Positions 42,642 to 52,420 of a DNA stretch of 64,000 bases are shown piece by piece (position 1 is the stretch's first letter; every line of letters starts with the position of its first letter). The notes beneath the pieces are model-generated. The model was not told the origin of the DNA. It worked only from the letters and a program-made list of their open reading frames with translations, and made no database searches. Position numbers and translations under genes: made by a program. Origin of the DNA: Leptotrichia trevisanii DSM 22070 (lineage in GTDB: Bacteria > Fusobacteriota > Fusobacteriia > Fusobacteriales > Leptotrichiaceae); the NCBI RefSeq assembly GCF_000482505.1, contig NZ_AXVL01000004.1, positions 62,001-126,000 of the forward strand, given 5' to 3'.

Positions 42642-43714
42642 TATACCACCTCCGAATCTATTTTATTTTCTTTTAGCCATTCAATAATGTCTTTTGCTTT
42701 TTCTTCGTTTGCTGAAATTTCTATCAATAAGTTTCCAACGATAATATCGCCTACCTTATCAATAAATCCACCTAAAATATTTACTTCCACATCATATTTG
42801 CGGATAATTTTTGTAATATAGGACTCATTTACCTGTTCCTCGTTATATTTCAATCTCAATCGTAATTTTCCGCTATTTTCTTCACGACTTTTTATTTCTT
42901 CTTCCGTCCTAAATTCTTCATGTGAAATATTTTCTACAAATTCTTTTGCCAATTCTGTCTTAGGATTTAAGAAAATTTCCTTTGTTTCCCCTTTTTCAAT
43001 AATTTCTCCATCCGACATAATTGCAGCTTTATTACAAATTTTCTTTATAACTTCCATCTGATGTGTAATTAAAATTATCGTTATACCAAATTTTTTATTT
43101 ATATCCTTCAAAAGTTCCAAAATAGAATTGGTTGTCCTAGGATCAAGTGCCGAGGTTGCTTCATCCGAAAGCAATAATTGCGGATTGTTTGCCAATGCCC
43201 TTGCTATCGCCACACGTTGCTTCTGTCCACCTGAAAGCTGTTCAGGATAACTCAGTTTTTTGTCTGAAAGCCCTACAATTTCAAGCAATTCATCTACTCT
43301 TTTATTAATATTCTTCTTTTTCCATTTGGCAATCTTTAATGGGAAAGCCACATTATCAGCTACATTTTTAGAATTTAACAAATTGAAGTGCTGAAAAATC
43401 ATTCCTGTTTTTTTTCTGTATTCACGTAATAATCTTATATTAAAATCTAAAATATTTTTATCTTCATACCCAAGACTTTTTTTCTTTTTTTTATCAATAA
43501 TTTCGTGCCTCACAAGAATTTCCCCAGAAGTAGGCTCTTCCAGTCTATTAAGAAGCCGTATGAGTGTAGACTTCCCAGCCCCACTAAGCCCCATAATTCC
43601 GTAAATATCCCCTTGCTCAATATCAAGATTCACATTATTTACAGCCAGCAGTTCCTGTCCATTATTAAGTCTATATTTTTTTACCAAATTTCTTATCTTA
43701 ATTAAACTATCCAT
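42641..43714 (-). CDS. metN: methionine ABC transporter ATPase with NIL domain
   Basis: The 357-residue ATPase has Walker A GLSGAGKST near residue 42, the signature LSGGQKQR, Walker B LLLSDEATSAL and a conserved switch His (LITHQME). Residues about 280-355 form the NIL domain that senses methionine and inhibits transport. It powers methionine uptake through MetI and MetQ. It is the first gene of the operon, with two promoters upstream. No S-box or other SAM riboswitch was seen in its leader. Confidence 0.95.
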   Translation of the reverse strand: MDSLIKIRNLVKKYRLNNGQELLAVNNVNLDIEQGDIYGIMGLSGAGKSTLIRLLNRLEEPTSGEILVRHEIIDKKKKKSLGYEDKNILDFNIRLLREYRKKTGMIFQHFNLLNSKNVADNVAFPLKIAKWKKKNINKRVDELLEIVGLSDKKLSYPEQLSGGQKQRVAIARALANNPQLLLSDEATSALDPRTTNSILELLKDINKKFGITIILITHQMEVIKKICNKAAIMSDGEIIEKGETKEIFLNPKTELAKEFVENISHEEFRTEEEIKSREENSGKLRLRLKYNEEQVNESYITKIIRKYDVEVNILGGFIDKVGDIIVGNLLIEISANEEKAKDIIEWLKENKIDSEVV

Positions 43715-43768
43715 ATTTCACCTCTTTTTCATATATTTTGCTTTACCTTTACTTTTGTAGTCAAAAAG

Positions 43769-43797
43769 ATTATATTATTTCTCACTTTAAAAGTCAA
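43769..43797 (-). promoter_or_regulatory. proximal promoter of metNIQQ
   Basis: TTGACT (43792-43797), a 17-base spacer and TATAAT (43769-43774) lie 55 bases before the metN start codon. Confidence 0.75.
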
Positions 43798-43820
43798 CTA
43801 TTTTTAAAATACTTTTTTAT

Positions 43821-43849
43821 ATTATATCATTTTTATATTGTATATACAA
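43821..43849 (-). promoter_or_regulatory. distal promoter with palindrome upstream of metN
   Basis: TTGTAT (43844-43849), a 17-base spacer and TATAAT (43821-43826) form a second promoter. Its -35 lies in the perfect palindrome TTGTATATACAA (43838-43849), a possible repressor site. Confidence 0.55.
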
Positions 43850-43883
43850 GTTTTATTTTTTAATAAAAAAAATTTTTTAAAAG

Positions 43884-43906
43884 AAAAGGGTATTGCTATG
43901 ATACCC
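43884..43906 (-). terminator. terminator of the amino-acid ABC operon
   Basis: GGGTAT/ATACCC (43888-43893 with 43901-43906) with a 7-base loop is followed on the minus strand by a T-rich tail, 15 bases after the ATPase stop. Confidence 0.75.
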
Positions 43907-43921
43907 CCTAAAATTAGCTAT

Positions 43922-44668
43922 TTAACTATTTGTATTCAAAAATTCCCTTACTCTTTGAGAAAATGGATTTTCAAATATTTGCTGCGAACTTCCTGTTTCC
44001 AGTATTTCACCTTTTTCCATAACGATTATCCTGTCTGAAATTTCACGGACAAAGTTCATTTCGTGGCTTACAATCAGCATTGTAATTTTCTGATTTTTCA
44101 GTTTTCTTATTATATCCAGCACTTCCTTTACCAGTTCAGGATCAAGTGCTGATGTTGGCTCGTCAAAAAGCATAATATCCGGCTGTAATGCCAATGCCCT
44201 CGCTATTGCCACACGCTGCTTCTGTCCACCTGAAAGTTCATTCGGAAAACTGTCAATTTTATCTGAGAGTCCGACTAAATCTAACATTTTTTTGGTAATA
44301 TTTTCAGCCTCTGTCATATCTATCTTTTTTACAAGTTTTAAAGTTTTGACTATATTATTTCTAACCGACATATGAGGAAATAAATTAAATGTCTGAAAAA
44401 CCATTCCTGTCTTTAACAGCATTTCCTTTTTTATTTTTTTATCAACATTCTTATCCGTTAAATTATTCCCCTCAATCAGCACTTCTCCCGATGTTATGCT
44501 TTCCAAATCAACTATACAGCGTAAAATTGTTGACTTTCCGCTTCCAGAAGGCCCTATTAATGAAACAACTTCACCTTTATCAATGTATAAATTAATATTT
44601 TTCAAAATTACATTATCGCCATACTGTTTTTTTAAATTTTTTAATTCTATTATTTTTTCACTTTCCAC
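43922..44668 (-). CDS. polar amino acid ABC transporter ATPase
   Basis: The 248-residue ATPase is of the GlnQ/HisP type. It has Walker A GPSGSGKST near residue 39, TGMVFQTFNLFPHMS (Q-loop), signature LSGGQKQR, Walker B IMLFDEPTSALDPE and the His in VSHEMNFVRE. The start is GTG with GGGAG 7 bases upstream. It follows the permease gene by 55 bases. With the permease and binding protein it forms a complete importer for a polar amino acid; the ligand cannot be read with confidence. Confidence 0.94.
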   Translation of the reverse strand: MESEKIIELKNLKKQYGDNVILKNINLYIDKGEVVSLIGPSGSGKSTILRCIVDLESITSGEVLIEGNNLTDKNVDKKIKKEMLLKTGMVFQTFNLFPHMSVRNNIVKTLKLVKKIDMTEAENITKKMLDLVGLSDKIDSFPNELSGGQKQRVAIARALALQPDIMLFDEPTSALDPELVKEVLDIIRKLKNQKITMLIVSHEMNFVREISDRIIVMEKGEILETGSSQQIFENPFSQRVREFLNTNS

Positions 44669-44723
44669 AATTTATCTCCCAGTTTCTCTGTATTTTAGTA
44701 AAACTATATACAAATCAGAAATT

Positions 44724-45380
44724 TTAAATTCTAATTTTATTTATTTTTTCAATACCCTTAAATAATCTATCAACAGCAAAACTTAGCACCAGATAAATAA
44801 TAATCGCACAAATATATGGAGTAACATTATAATAAATATTAGCCAGTTCCTTTGTCCGTTTCATTACCTCTGTCACAGCAAGAACATACACAAGGGAAGT
44901 ATCTTTTATAAGTGTAATCGCCTCATTTCCCAATGTTGGTAACACTCTTCTTATTGCCTGTGGCAAAATAACGTATATTATTTTTTGCCAATAGCTGTAA
45001 CCTAGCACTTTTGCCACTTCATGCTGTCCCTTATCAATGCTTTCTATTCCACTTCTCATAATTTCTACAAGATATGCAGCATAATTTATGATAAATGTAA
45101 TCGTAGCCGCCGTGTATGGTGCAAGGACAATTTTATAACCTCCAAAATTCATTAGCGGTATTCCATAATAAACAACCATTAATTGCAGCATCAAGGGAGT
45201 CCCACGAAAAATCCAGGTATAAACTGAAATGATAAATTTTACTATCTTATTTTTTCCTGTATACGCCAACGCTCCTAAAATTCCCAACGGGACGGAAAAT
45301 AAAACCGTGAATATATACAGCACCACTACATTCGGTAAGGTTTTTATCAGTTCTATAAATATTGATAACGACTGATTCAT
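44724..45380 (-). CDS. polar amino acid ABC transporter permease
   Basis: The 218-residue HisM/GlnP-type permease has about five helices, the RGTPLMLQLMVVYYGIP segment and the EAA loop GQHEVAKVLGYSYWQKI followed by ILPQAIRRVLP. It starts within the stop of the binding-protein gene (TAATG), so the two are translationally coupled. It probably works as a homodimer, because only one permease gene is present. Confidence 0.94.
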   Translation of the reverse strand: MNQSLSIFIELIKTLPNVVVLYIFTVLFSVPLGILGALAYTGKNKIVKFIISVYTWIFRGTPLMLQLMVVYYGIPLMNFGGYKIVLAPYTAATITFIINYAAYLVEIMRSGIESIDKGQHEVAKVLGYSYWQKIIYVILPQAIRRVLPTLGNEAITLIKDTSLVYVLAVTEVMKRTKELANIYYNVTPYICAIIIYLVLSFAVDRLFKGIEKINKIRI

Positions 45381-46168
45381 TAATCTTTAAACCATTTAGA
45401 ATAAATTTTTTGATATGTCCCGTCTGCTTTTAATTCCTCAATAGCTTTATTTACAGCTTCAATCAATTTTGTGTTTCCTTTTTTAGCCGCAATTCCATAT
45501 TCCTCTTCACCATAATTCTCACTTAAAATTTTGTACAATTCTTTGTTAGCCTGAGTTTCTTTTGTCTTTTTAGTATATTTTGCCAATACTTCATCAGCTA
45601 TGATTGCATCAACTCTCCCTGCGTCAAGATCCATAAATGCCTGATCATATTGGGCATAAGTCTTAAATTCCTTAAATTTCTTATCGTCTCCTGATTTTTT
45701 CACAGCTTCCTCTCCGCTGCTTTCAGTCTGACTTCCAACATTTTTTCCTGCCAAATCGGCTTTTGTATTAATACTTGAACCTGCTTTAACCACTATAAGC
45801 TGGTGACTTGTAAAATACGGTTTTGTCATTTCAGTTTCTTTTTTTCTTTCTTCCGTTATAGTAAGTCCATTCCAGATTAAATCAATATTTCCTCCATTTA
45901 AATCCAGTATCTTAGAATCCCAGTTTATCGGCTTAAATTCAACTTCAACTCCTAACTTCTGAACAACCGCCCTAGCCAAGTCAATATCAAACCCCACAAT
46001 CTCACCTTTTTCATTCTTAAATCCCATTGGAACGAACGAATCATCAAGTCCAACCACTATTTTCTCAGGAATCCCATCAGCATTTTTCTCTTCCTTTTTT
46101 TCCTCCTTCTGAACACTGCACATAAACACACTTAATGCCAAAATCATAAGTAACATTATTTTTTTCAT
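45380..46168 (-). CDS. amino acid-binding lipoprotein of ABC importer
   Basis: The 262-residue family 3 solute-binding protein has an N-terminal hydrophobic stretch ending in FMC, a weak lipobox, then a Lys/Glu-rich linker. VGLDDSFVPMGFKNEKGEIVGFDIDLA and LIWNGLTITEERKKE are the signature motifs. The C-terminal lobe has VDAIIADEV and YGIAAKKGN. It captures a polar amino acid, cystine or a similar ligand for the downstream permease and ATPase. The SD AGGAGG and a promoter lie upstream; it is the first gene of the operon. Confidence 0.93.
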   Translation of the reverse strand: MKKIMLLMILALSVFMCSVQKEEKKEEKNADGIPEKIVVGLDDSFVPMGFKNEKGEIVGFDIDLARAVVQKLGVEVEFKPINWDSKILDLNGGNIDLIWNGLTITEERKKETEMTKPYFTSHQLIVVKAGSSINTKADLAGKNVGSQTESSGEEAVKKSGDDKKFKEFKTYAQYDQAFMDLDAGRVDAIIADEVLAKYTKKTKETQANKELYKILSENYGEEEYGIAAKKGNTKLIEAVNKAIEELKADGTYQKIYSKWFKD

Positions 46169-46232
46169 TTCTACTGCCTCCTGCTTTCATTTATATACTA
46201 AAATTTACAAACTAATTTCTAAATATATTATA

Positions 46233-46262
46233 ATAATAACATTTTTTAAAACATTTTGTCAA
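46233..46262 (-). promoter_or_regulatory. promoter of the amino-acid ABC operon
   Basis: TTGACA (46257-46262) is followed after 18 bases by TATTAT (46233-46238), about 65 bases before the start codon. Confidence 0.5.
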
Positions 46263-46404
46263 TAATTATAATATATAACTTTTATATAGTTCAATATATA
46301 TTATTTATGATTGAATATTAAAAAATTAAAATTAAAAATACAAGGTGAGCAACTATTCCCCACCTCTTTTATAATTATTCACATTTTTCTCATTTAAATA
46401 TTAG

Positions 46405-46506
46405 GTTATTTTATTTAATAACAGTTTTATTATTTTCTCTTTTTTCGCAGGATTGCTCATTGCCGCAAAACCTTATCTTGCAGTAAAGATTTATCCTAAT
46501 AATTAA
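46405..46506 (+). pseudogene. possible remnant of a membrane-protein gene
   Basis: In the 452-base gap between the ABC operon and the lipoprotein, one plus-strand frame reads FFAGLLIAAKPYLAVKIYP between stops, with a hydrophobic lead-in. It resembles a loop-helix piece of a drug/metabolite transporter, but the stretch is only 33 codons and has no start. The gap also holds a weak GGTG/CACC hairpin near 46343-46364 and repeat copy B. Confidence 0.2.
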
Positions 46507-46520
46507 AAGCTCCGTCAATT

Positions 46521-46619
46521 TATAAATTATATTTTAATTATTTAGAAATACTAATTTTTTTATCCTTTGTTGAGAAAGTTTGTAAGAAATTTATTATTTA
46601 AATAGAGTTTAGTATAAAT
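46521..46619 (+). repeat. dispersed intergenic repeat, family 1 copy B
   Basis: The stretch aligns with copy A (1474-1571) from the AATTATATTTTAAT block through TTTAGAAATACTA and CTTTGTTGA to the final AGTATAAA. It again ends at the stop codon of the convergent gene. Confidence 0.7.
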
Positions 46620-46620
46620 T

Positions 46621-47610
46621 CTATTTTTGTACCATCAAAACATTAAACACATTTTCTAAATCTGTCTTTGCACTCAAAATATTACTTGCACTCATTACTA
46701 CATCCTGAATATTCTGATTTTTTACACCTGCTACCATTTTTTGTATATTTTCTGATAATGTTTTTGAACTTTCCTTTATTTTTTTGAAATCTGCTTCACT
46801 TATATTTTCTTTTTTTGCATTTTCCAGTGTCATTTCAACTACTGCCTTATATGTGTTTTGCACATCATTATTTGCTTGTTCCAGTATTTTTACTTCATTT
46901 TCATCAAAGTTTAGATTGTTTTTTCCGAAGGCTGTTTTTCCAAATTTATCTACTGAATTTACAAATTTCAAAACATTTAATTTTACTGTTTTTCCATCCT
47001 TCTGTAATTGGTTTACCATTTTTTGATTGATTATCTGGGCAATTTCATGTAATGAATTAGCAAAAATTTTGTGATTTTCCTGTCTGTTTTGCAGTACAAC
47101 TTTGTATTTATCATTCAGTTCTCCTGCTTTTGCCAGTTTATCAGTTTTATAATCACCTTTTTCAAAATAATCATTAATTTCTGTCAGCACCTTTTGTTCC
47201 TCTACCAATGAATTTATCAGATTTTCAGCATTTTTGTCAATTGCTTCCATTTTTGGACTTTTTTGCATTACATCTGTAATTTCTTTTATATATTCGCCAG
47301 TCAGGTTAATTGAATTATTCAGATTTCCCATAAATGCAGGTACTTCTGAAATATTTTTTATATTTCCAGCTTCATTAGTAAATTCCTCTTTTTTTATTTC
47401 TGTGAAGAATGTATTCCATTCTTCAGAATTTGGTACATCGCCCAATTTTGAATATTCATTATATTTCGCAATTTCCTCAGCCGAAATGTCCCTTTTCACA
47501 TCCGTTACTTCCACTTTATCCTTGTCATTCTTGCCATTGCCCTTATTATCACAACCAGCAAGAACCAACAATGCCATTATTCCAATCAAAACATATTTTT
47601 TCAATTTCAT
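46621..47610 (-). CDS. YiiG-like (DUF3829) lipoprotein
   Basis: The 329-residue lipoprotein has a signal peptide ending in the lipobox VLAGC, then an Asn/Lys/Asp-rich linker. The rest is a long helical domain of the DUF3829/YiiG type: NEYSKLGDVPNSEEWNTFF near 52-70, LNNSINLTGEYIKE and a C-terminal helix ending in VFNVLMVQK. Lipoproteins of this family are surface or periplasmic with unknown function. It stands alone with the SD GGAGGG. The lipoprotein call is sure; the family call is moderately sure. Confidence 0.8.
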   Translation of the reverse strand: MKLKKYVLIGIMALLVLAGCDNKGNGKNDKDKVEVTDVKRDISAEEIAKYNEYSKLGDVPNSEEWNTFFTEIKKEEFTNEAGNIKNISEVPAFMGNLNNSINLTGEYIKEITDVMQKSPKMEAIDKNAENLINSLVEEQKVLTEINDYFEKGDYKTDKLAKAGELNDKYKVVLQNRQENHKIFANSLHEIAQIINQKMVNQLQKDGKTVKLNVLKFVNSVDKFGKTAFGKNNLNFDENEVKILEQANNDVQNTYKAVVEMTLENAKKENISEADFKKIKESSKTLSENIQKMVAGVKNQNIQDVVMSASNILSAKTDLENVFNVLMVQK

Positions 47611-47699
47611 TGTCTTCCCTCCAGAATATTTTATTTTTACAAACTTATTATTTTTACAATACCTGTTATTATACCAAATTTTTATTTATTTAACAAATT

Positions 47700-48644
47700 T
47701 TATACTAATCCTGCAAGCTTCAAAATGTAAAGCCATCCCGTCAACGTAAAAATGCTCATAATTGTCGTAACCATCACAGTTCCCGAAGTTACAGCCCCAT
47801 TATGCCCCATTCCTCTTGCCATCGTAAATGAAGTCGGAGTTGTCGGGCTTCCCAGCATTCCAAGCACAGCAACCAGCTTTTCGTCCTTAAATCCAAATTT
47901 TATGGCTATTGGCAAAAATATCGCCGTAAGAAGTAGGAGCTTGAATGAAGACGAAACTAATACGATCTTTAGTTTTGAAAAAACTTCCTTTACATCAAAA
48001 CTCGCTCCAAGTGCAAGCAGCCCAAGGGGAGTTGCCGCTGCAGAAAACGTTGAAATTGATTTCTTCATAATTACTGGCTGCGGGATTTTTAATAATGCCC
48101 AAACCATTCCAGCCAGAATTCCAAGTATCAGAGGATTTTTCATAACTCCCTTTAACGTATTTTTCAAAACTGCTCTATTCAATTTCCCCTGCTTTGGACG
48201 CAGCAGCATCAAAATCACAACCGAAGCGACATTGTACAAAGGGACAGCTCCGATTACCATAAGTGCTACAATTTTAGCCTCTCCATACACATTCTGCACA
48301 AAGGCATAAGCAAGCAGAGCAGCGCTGCTTCTAAATCCCGCCTGAATAAATTCCCCACGGATTGACTTATCTCTTAAAAAAATTGAAACAATGCACATTA
48401 TCGTTATCGAAAAAAATGTTGCAAAAAAGCAAAAAAGCAAATATTTCAAATCCCAGATTGCTGAAAAATCAGACAGCGACAATTCCTTAAATAATAGCAC
48501 AGGCAAAAGTGCCAGAAATACAAATCTATTCATCTTATCTGCAAATTCCAAGTCTATAATCCCTATTTTTCTAAAAATGTATCCAAGTAACATAAGTAAA
48601 AATACAGGCATTGTTGCATTCAAGCAAAATATTAATTCTTTCAT
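47700..48644 (-). CDS. AEC family transporter
   Basis: The 314-residue protein has ten predicted helices in two five-helix repeats of the auxin efflux carrier family: MPVFLLMLLGYIFRKIGIID near the start and GMLGSPTTPTSFTMARGMG near the end with the conserved crossover. Some members carry malate or other carboxylates. A malolactic-type enzyme is encoded 1.9 kb away on the other strand, so malate transport is imaginable but unproven. The start chosen is ATG 48644, with AAGGAGG directly upstream; the longer frame needs a GTG. The SD overlaps the stop region of the previous gene. Confidence 0.9.
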   Translation of the reverse strand: MKELIFCLNATMPVFLLMLLGYIFRKIGIIDLEFADKMNRFVFLALLPVLLFKELSLSDFSAIWDLKYLLFCFFATFFSITIMCIVSIFLRDKSIRGEFIQAGFRSSAALLAYAFVQNVYGEAKIVALMVIGAVPLYNVASVVILMLLRPKQGKLNRAVLKNTLKGVMKNPLILGILAGMVWALLKIPQPVIMKKSISTFSAAATPLGLLALGASFDVKEVFSKLKIVLVSSSFKLLLLTAIFLPIAIKFGFKDEKLVAVLGMLGSPTTPTSFTMARGMGHNGAVTSGTVMVTTIMSIFTLTGWLYILKLAGLV

Positions 48645-48652
48645 TTTCCTCC

Positions 48653-49099
48653 TTAACTTCCACACGCTACATAAAACACTGGAATTCCATCTTTTTCATT
48701 ACCTGAATCCATACCTTCAAAAAATACATGATCTCCTAATTCTTTATTTGCCTGCTGATTATGTACTTTTGTTATTAATTCAAGATTTGTAAAATATTTT
48801 CCATTATCAGCCTTTAACAATGCTCTTACATCAACTTGAAAATAACCATCATCTGCATACTCTTCCGACAATCCTTCTTCATCAGTCGTCTCATTTTTCA
48901 GCAAGTCTTCTTTCCCTTTTATCCATGCTTCATAATCAACATAAATTTCTGACTGGTTAACAGCTATTTCATCAGGATTCCATTCTCTATCAACATATTC
49001 ACGCATTCTGTCATAATATGCCTTAATATCCTTATTAAAATCTTCTGAATTTTCATAAATTTTCTTACTAAACGTCCACATAACATCATCAAGTGCCAT
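48653..49099 (-). CDS. conserved hypothetical cytoplasmic protein
   Basis: The 148-residue acidic protein is not recognised. It begins MALDDVMWTFSKKIYEN and contains AYYDRMREYVDREWNPDEIAV, an Asp/Glu-rich middle (NETTDEEGLSEEYADDG) and GKYFTNLELITKVHNQQANKELGDHVFFEG. There is no signal peptide or membrane segment. The frame opens 17 codons earlier, but GGTGGAG before ATG 49099 indicates the start. It is followed after 8 bases by the AEC transporter gene, so the two are co-transcribed. Confidence 0.75.
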   Translation of the reverse strand: MALDDVMWTFSKKIYENSEDFNKDIKAYYDRMREYVDREWNPDEIAVNQSEIYVDYEAWIKGKEDLLKNETTDEEGLSEEYADDGYFQVDVRALLKADNGKYFTNLELITKVHNQQANKELGDHVFFEGMDSGNEKDGIPVFYVACGS

Positions 49100-49212
49100 A
49101 TTTTCTCCACCTTTCAAATTTTTATATTTTACATTAATTATTTTTAACAACTAAATATTTTTAATTCCTGAATCATAAATTTTAAATTTTGAATAAACTC
49201 TGATAAACAAAA

Positions 49213-50334
<1,122 letters not shown>

Positions 50335-50371
50335 TTAAACTTCTTTCAAAACCTTTCTTTCTATAAAAATA

Positions 50372-50400
50372 AGTATATCATAATATATTGCAACAGACAA
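50372..50400 (-). promoter_or_regulatory. promoter of mnmA
   Basis: TTGTCT (50395-50400), a 17-base spacer and TATACT (50372-50377) lie 67 bases upstream of mnmA. Confidence 0.6.
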
Positions 50401-50431
50401 GGAAAATAATTTAAGTAACAGGATAAACAAA

Positions 50432-50460
50432 TTGATTTTTCCATATTTCAGTGTTATACT
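50432..50460 (+). promoter_or_regulatory. promoter of the malolactic/malic enzyme gene
   Basis: TTGATT (50432-50437), a 17-base spacer and TATACT (50455-50460) lie 59 bases upstream of the start codon and diverge from the mnmA promoter. Confidence 0.6.
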
Positions 50461-50519
50461 TAATGTTAGCAGATTATTGTAAAAAATAAATTTAAAATAT
50501 TATTTAGAGGTGATTAACT

Positions 50520-52160
50520 ATGAAATCAGGCTATGAAATTTTGAACAATCCATTCCTTAACAAAGGTACAGCTTTTACAAAAAAGGAAAGAGAAGAATAT
50601 GGATTATTAGGACTTTTACCGCCGTATATTCAAACTATAGATGAACAGGCAAAACAGACTTATGGGCAATTTCTGAAAAAAGACAAGTTAATTGAAAAAA
50701 GACATTTCTTAATGGAAATTTTTAATACAAACAGAACATTATTTTATTATTTATTTAGCAAACACGTAGTTGAATTTATGCCAATTGTTTATGATCCTGT
50801 AATTGCAGAAAGCATAGAAAATTACAGTGAATTATTTGTAAATCCTCAAAATGCGGCTTATTTGTCAGTAAAAGAGCCAGAAAACATAGAAACTATTTTA
50901 AAAAATGCTGCTGACAACAGAAAAATCCGTTTAATTGTCGTTACTGATGCAGAAGGAATCCTTGGAATTGGTGACTGGGGAACTAACGGAGTTGACATTT
51001 CAGTTGGAAAACTGATGGTTTACACTGCCGCCGCTGGAATTGATCCCGCTACTGTCCTGCCAGTTGTAATTGATGCTGGAACAAATAGAAAAGAACTGCT
51101 GGAAAACGACTTGTATCTAGGAAATAGATTTGAGAGAGTTCGAGGAGATGAATATTATAACTTTATAGACAAATTTGTAAAAACAGCTGAAAAACTTTTC
51201 CCAAATTTATATCTTCACTGGGAAGACTTTGGAAGATTAAATGCGGCAAATATTTTAAATAAATATGAAAATGAAATCGCAACTTTTAACGACGATATAC
51301 AGGGAACTGGAATTATCACTTTAGCTGGAATCTTAGGCGCATTAAAAATTTCAGTCGAAAAGCTTACTGAGCAAGTTTATATGTGTTTTGGTGCAGGAAC
51401 TGCTGGAGCTGGAATTGCTAGACGTATTTTTAATGAAATGGTTGCACAGGGTCTTTCTGAAGAAGAAGCAAAAAAGCGGTTTTATCTAGTTGACAGACAA
51501 GGCTTATTATTTGAAGACACAGAAGGACTAACTCCAGAACAAACTCCTTTTGCAAGAAAACGAAGCGAATTTACAAATGCAAATGAATTAACTACTTTGG
51601 AAGCCGCTGTAAAAGCTGTAAAACCAACTATACTTGTCGGAACTTCCACAGTGCCAAAAACTTTCACAAAGGAAATCGTTCAGGAAATGGCAAAACACAC
51701 TGCAAGACCAATAATTTTTCCACTTAGCAACCCAACAAGGCTAGCAGAAGCCAGTGCAAAAGATCTTATCGAATGGACAGACGGAAAAGCTCTCGTTGCA
51801 ACAGGAATACCATCAGACCCAATAGAGCTTAACGGAATCACCTATGAAATTGGACAAGCAAACAATGCTCTAATCTATCCTGGGTTAGGACTTGGAATTA
51901 TCACAACAAAATCAAAGATTGTAAACGACAAAATAATCTCAGCAGCCGCACATTCACTAGGTGGAATCATCGACACAACAAAACCTGGAGCTGCTGTACT
52001 TCCTCCAGTATCAAAACTGACAGAATTTTCTGAAACTGTGGCACTGTCAGTTGGACAAAGCGTACTAGATCAAAAATTAAATACAGAACCCATAAGCGAT
52101 TTAAAAGAAGCAATAAAAAATGCAAAATGGATTCCTGAATACAAGGAGATGATTTTATGA
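50520..52160 (+). CDS. mleA: malolactic enzyme / NAD-dependent malic enzyme
   Basis: The 546-residue enzyme is of the large malic enzyme type. The N-terminus [19 protein letters not shown] and the block [23 protein letters not shown] closely resemble malolactic enzymes of lactic acid bacteria, which convert malate to lactate and carbon dioxide with bound [42 protein letters not shown] (metal ligands) and [11 protein letters not shown] (NAD site) are present. A plain malic enzyme making pyruvate is the alternative, because the two cannot be separated by motifs alone. It overlaps a truncated rpiB by four bases (ATGA). SD AGAGGTGA. Confidence 0.9.
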   Translation: MKSGYEILNNPFLNKGTAFTKKEREEYGLLGLLPPYIQTIDEQAKQTYGQFLKKDKLIEKRHFLMEIFNTNRTLFYYLFSKHVVEFMPIVYDPVIAESIENYSELFVNPQNAAYLSVKEPENIETILKNAADNRKIRLIVVTDAEGILGIGDWGTNGVDISVGKLMVYTAAAGIDPATVLPVVIDAGTNRKELLENDLYLGNRFERVRGDEYYNFIDKFVKTAEKLFPNLYLHWEDFGRLNAANILNKYENEIATFNDDIQGTGIITLAGILGALKISVEKLTEQVYMCFGAGTAGAGIARRIFNEMVAQGLSEEEAKKRFYLVDRQGLLFEDTEGLTPEQTPFARKRSEFTNANELTTLEAAVKAVKPTILVGTSTVPKTFTKEIVQEMAKHTARPIIFPLSNPTRLAEASAKDLIEWTDGKALVATGIPSDPIELNGITYEIGQANNALIYPGLGLGIITTKSKIVNDKIISAAAHSLGGIIDTTKPGAAVLPPVSKLTEFSETVALSVGQSVLDQKLNTEPISDLKEAIKNAKWIPEYKEMIL

Positions 52161-52249
52161 AAATAGCAATGGCTGGAGATCACGCCGAATTTAATTTAAA
52201 AAAAGAAATTAAGGAATTGCTGGAGTCACAAGGTTATAGCGATTGCTGA
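52157..52249 (+). pseudogene. truncated rpiB (ribose-5-phosphate isomerase B)
   Basis: A 30-codon frame starts with [20 protein letters not shown], the clear N-terminus of RpiB/LacAB isomerases (GADHAG loop), then stops at GYSDC. A full RpiB has about 145 residues; nothing that encodes the catalytic Cys follows. The frame has a perfect AAGGAG SD and an ATGA overlap with the malic enzyme gene, so the stub is still translated in principle. Downstream, another frame (VIAIAEKHIRKDV) may be part of a lost tail. Internal deletion is the likely cause. Confidence 0.75.
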
Positions 52250-52297
52250 AAAGCATATTAGAAAAGATGTTTAATTAAAGATTTATTTAACAAAAAA

Positions 52298-52338
52298 CGG
52301 AAGTTAATCCCAAAAATAGATTTTCTTCCGCTTTTTTT
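52298..52338 (+). terminator. terminator after the malic enzyme gene
   Basis: CGGAAG/CTTCCG (52298-52303 with 52325-52330) is followed by a run of seven T. It separates the gene from the convergent autotransporter gene. Confidence 0.75.
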
Positions 52339-52420
52339 ATAAATTAAAACCAGTAATTAATAACTAGATTAGATATATCAATGTATCTAATTAATTTTCA
52401 GATTTAAGCATTTCTAAATG

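Noticed and set aside
43715-43921. Possible SAM riboswitch before metN
   Set aside because: Two promoters fill the region, the leader from the nearer one is short, and no S-box-like stem set or conserved GGAG-type core was found.
47234-47749. 171-codon plus-strand open frame
   Set aside because: It is antisense to the YiiG-like lipoprotein gene, which has a lipobox and a good SD. The plus frame is a by-product of A/T-rich codon use.
47752-48309. 185-codon plus-strand open frame
   Set aside because: It is antisense to the AEC transporter, whose helices and family motifs are clear.
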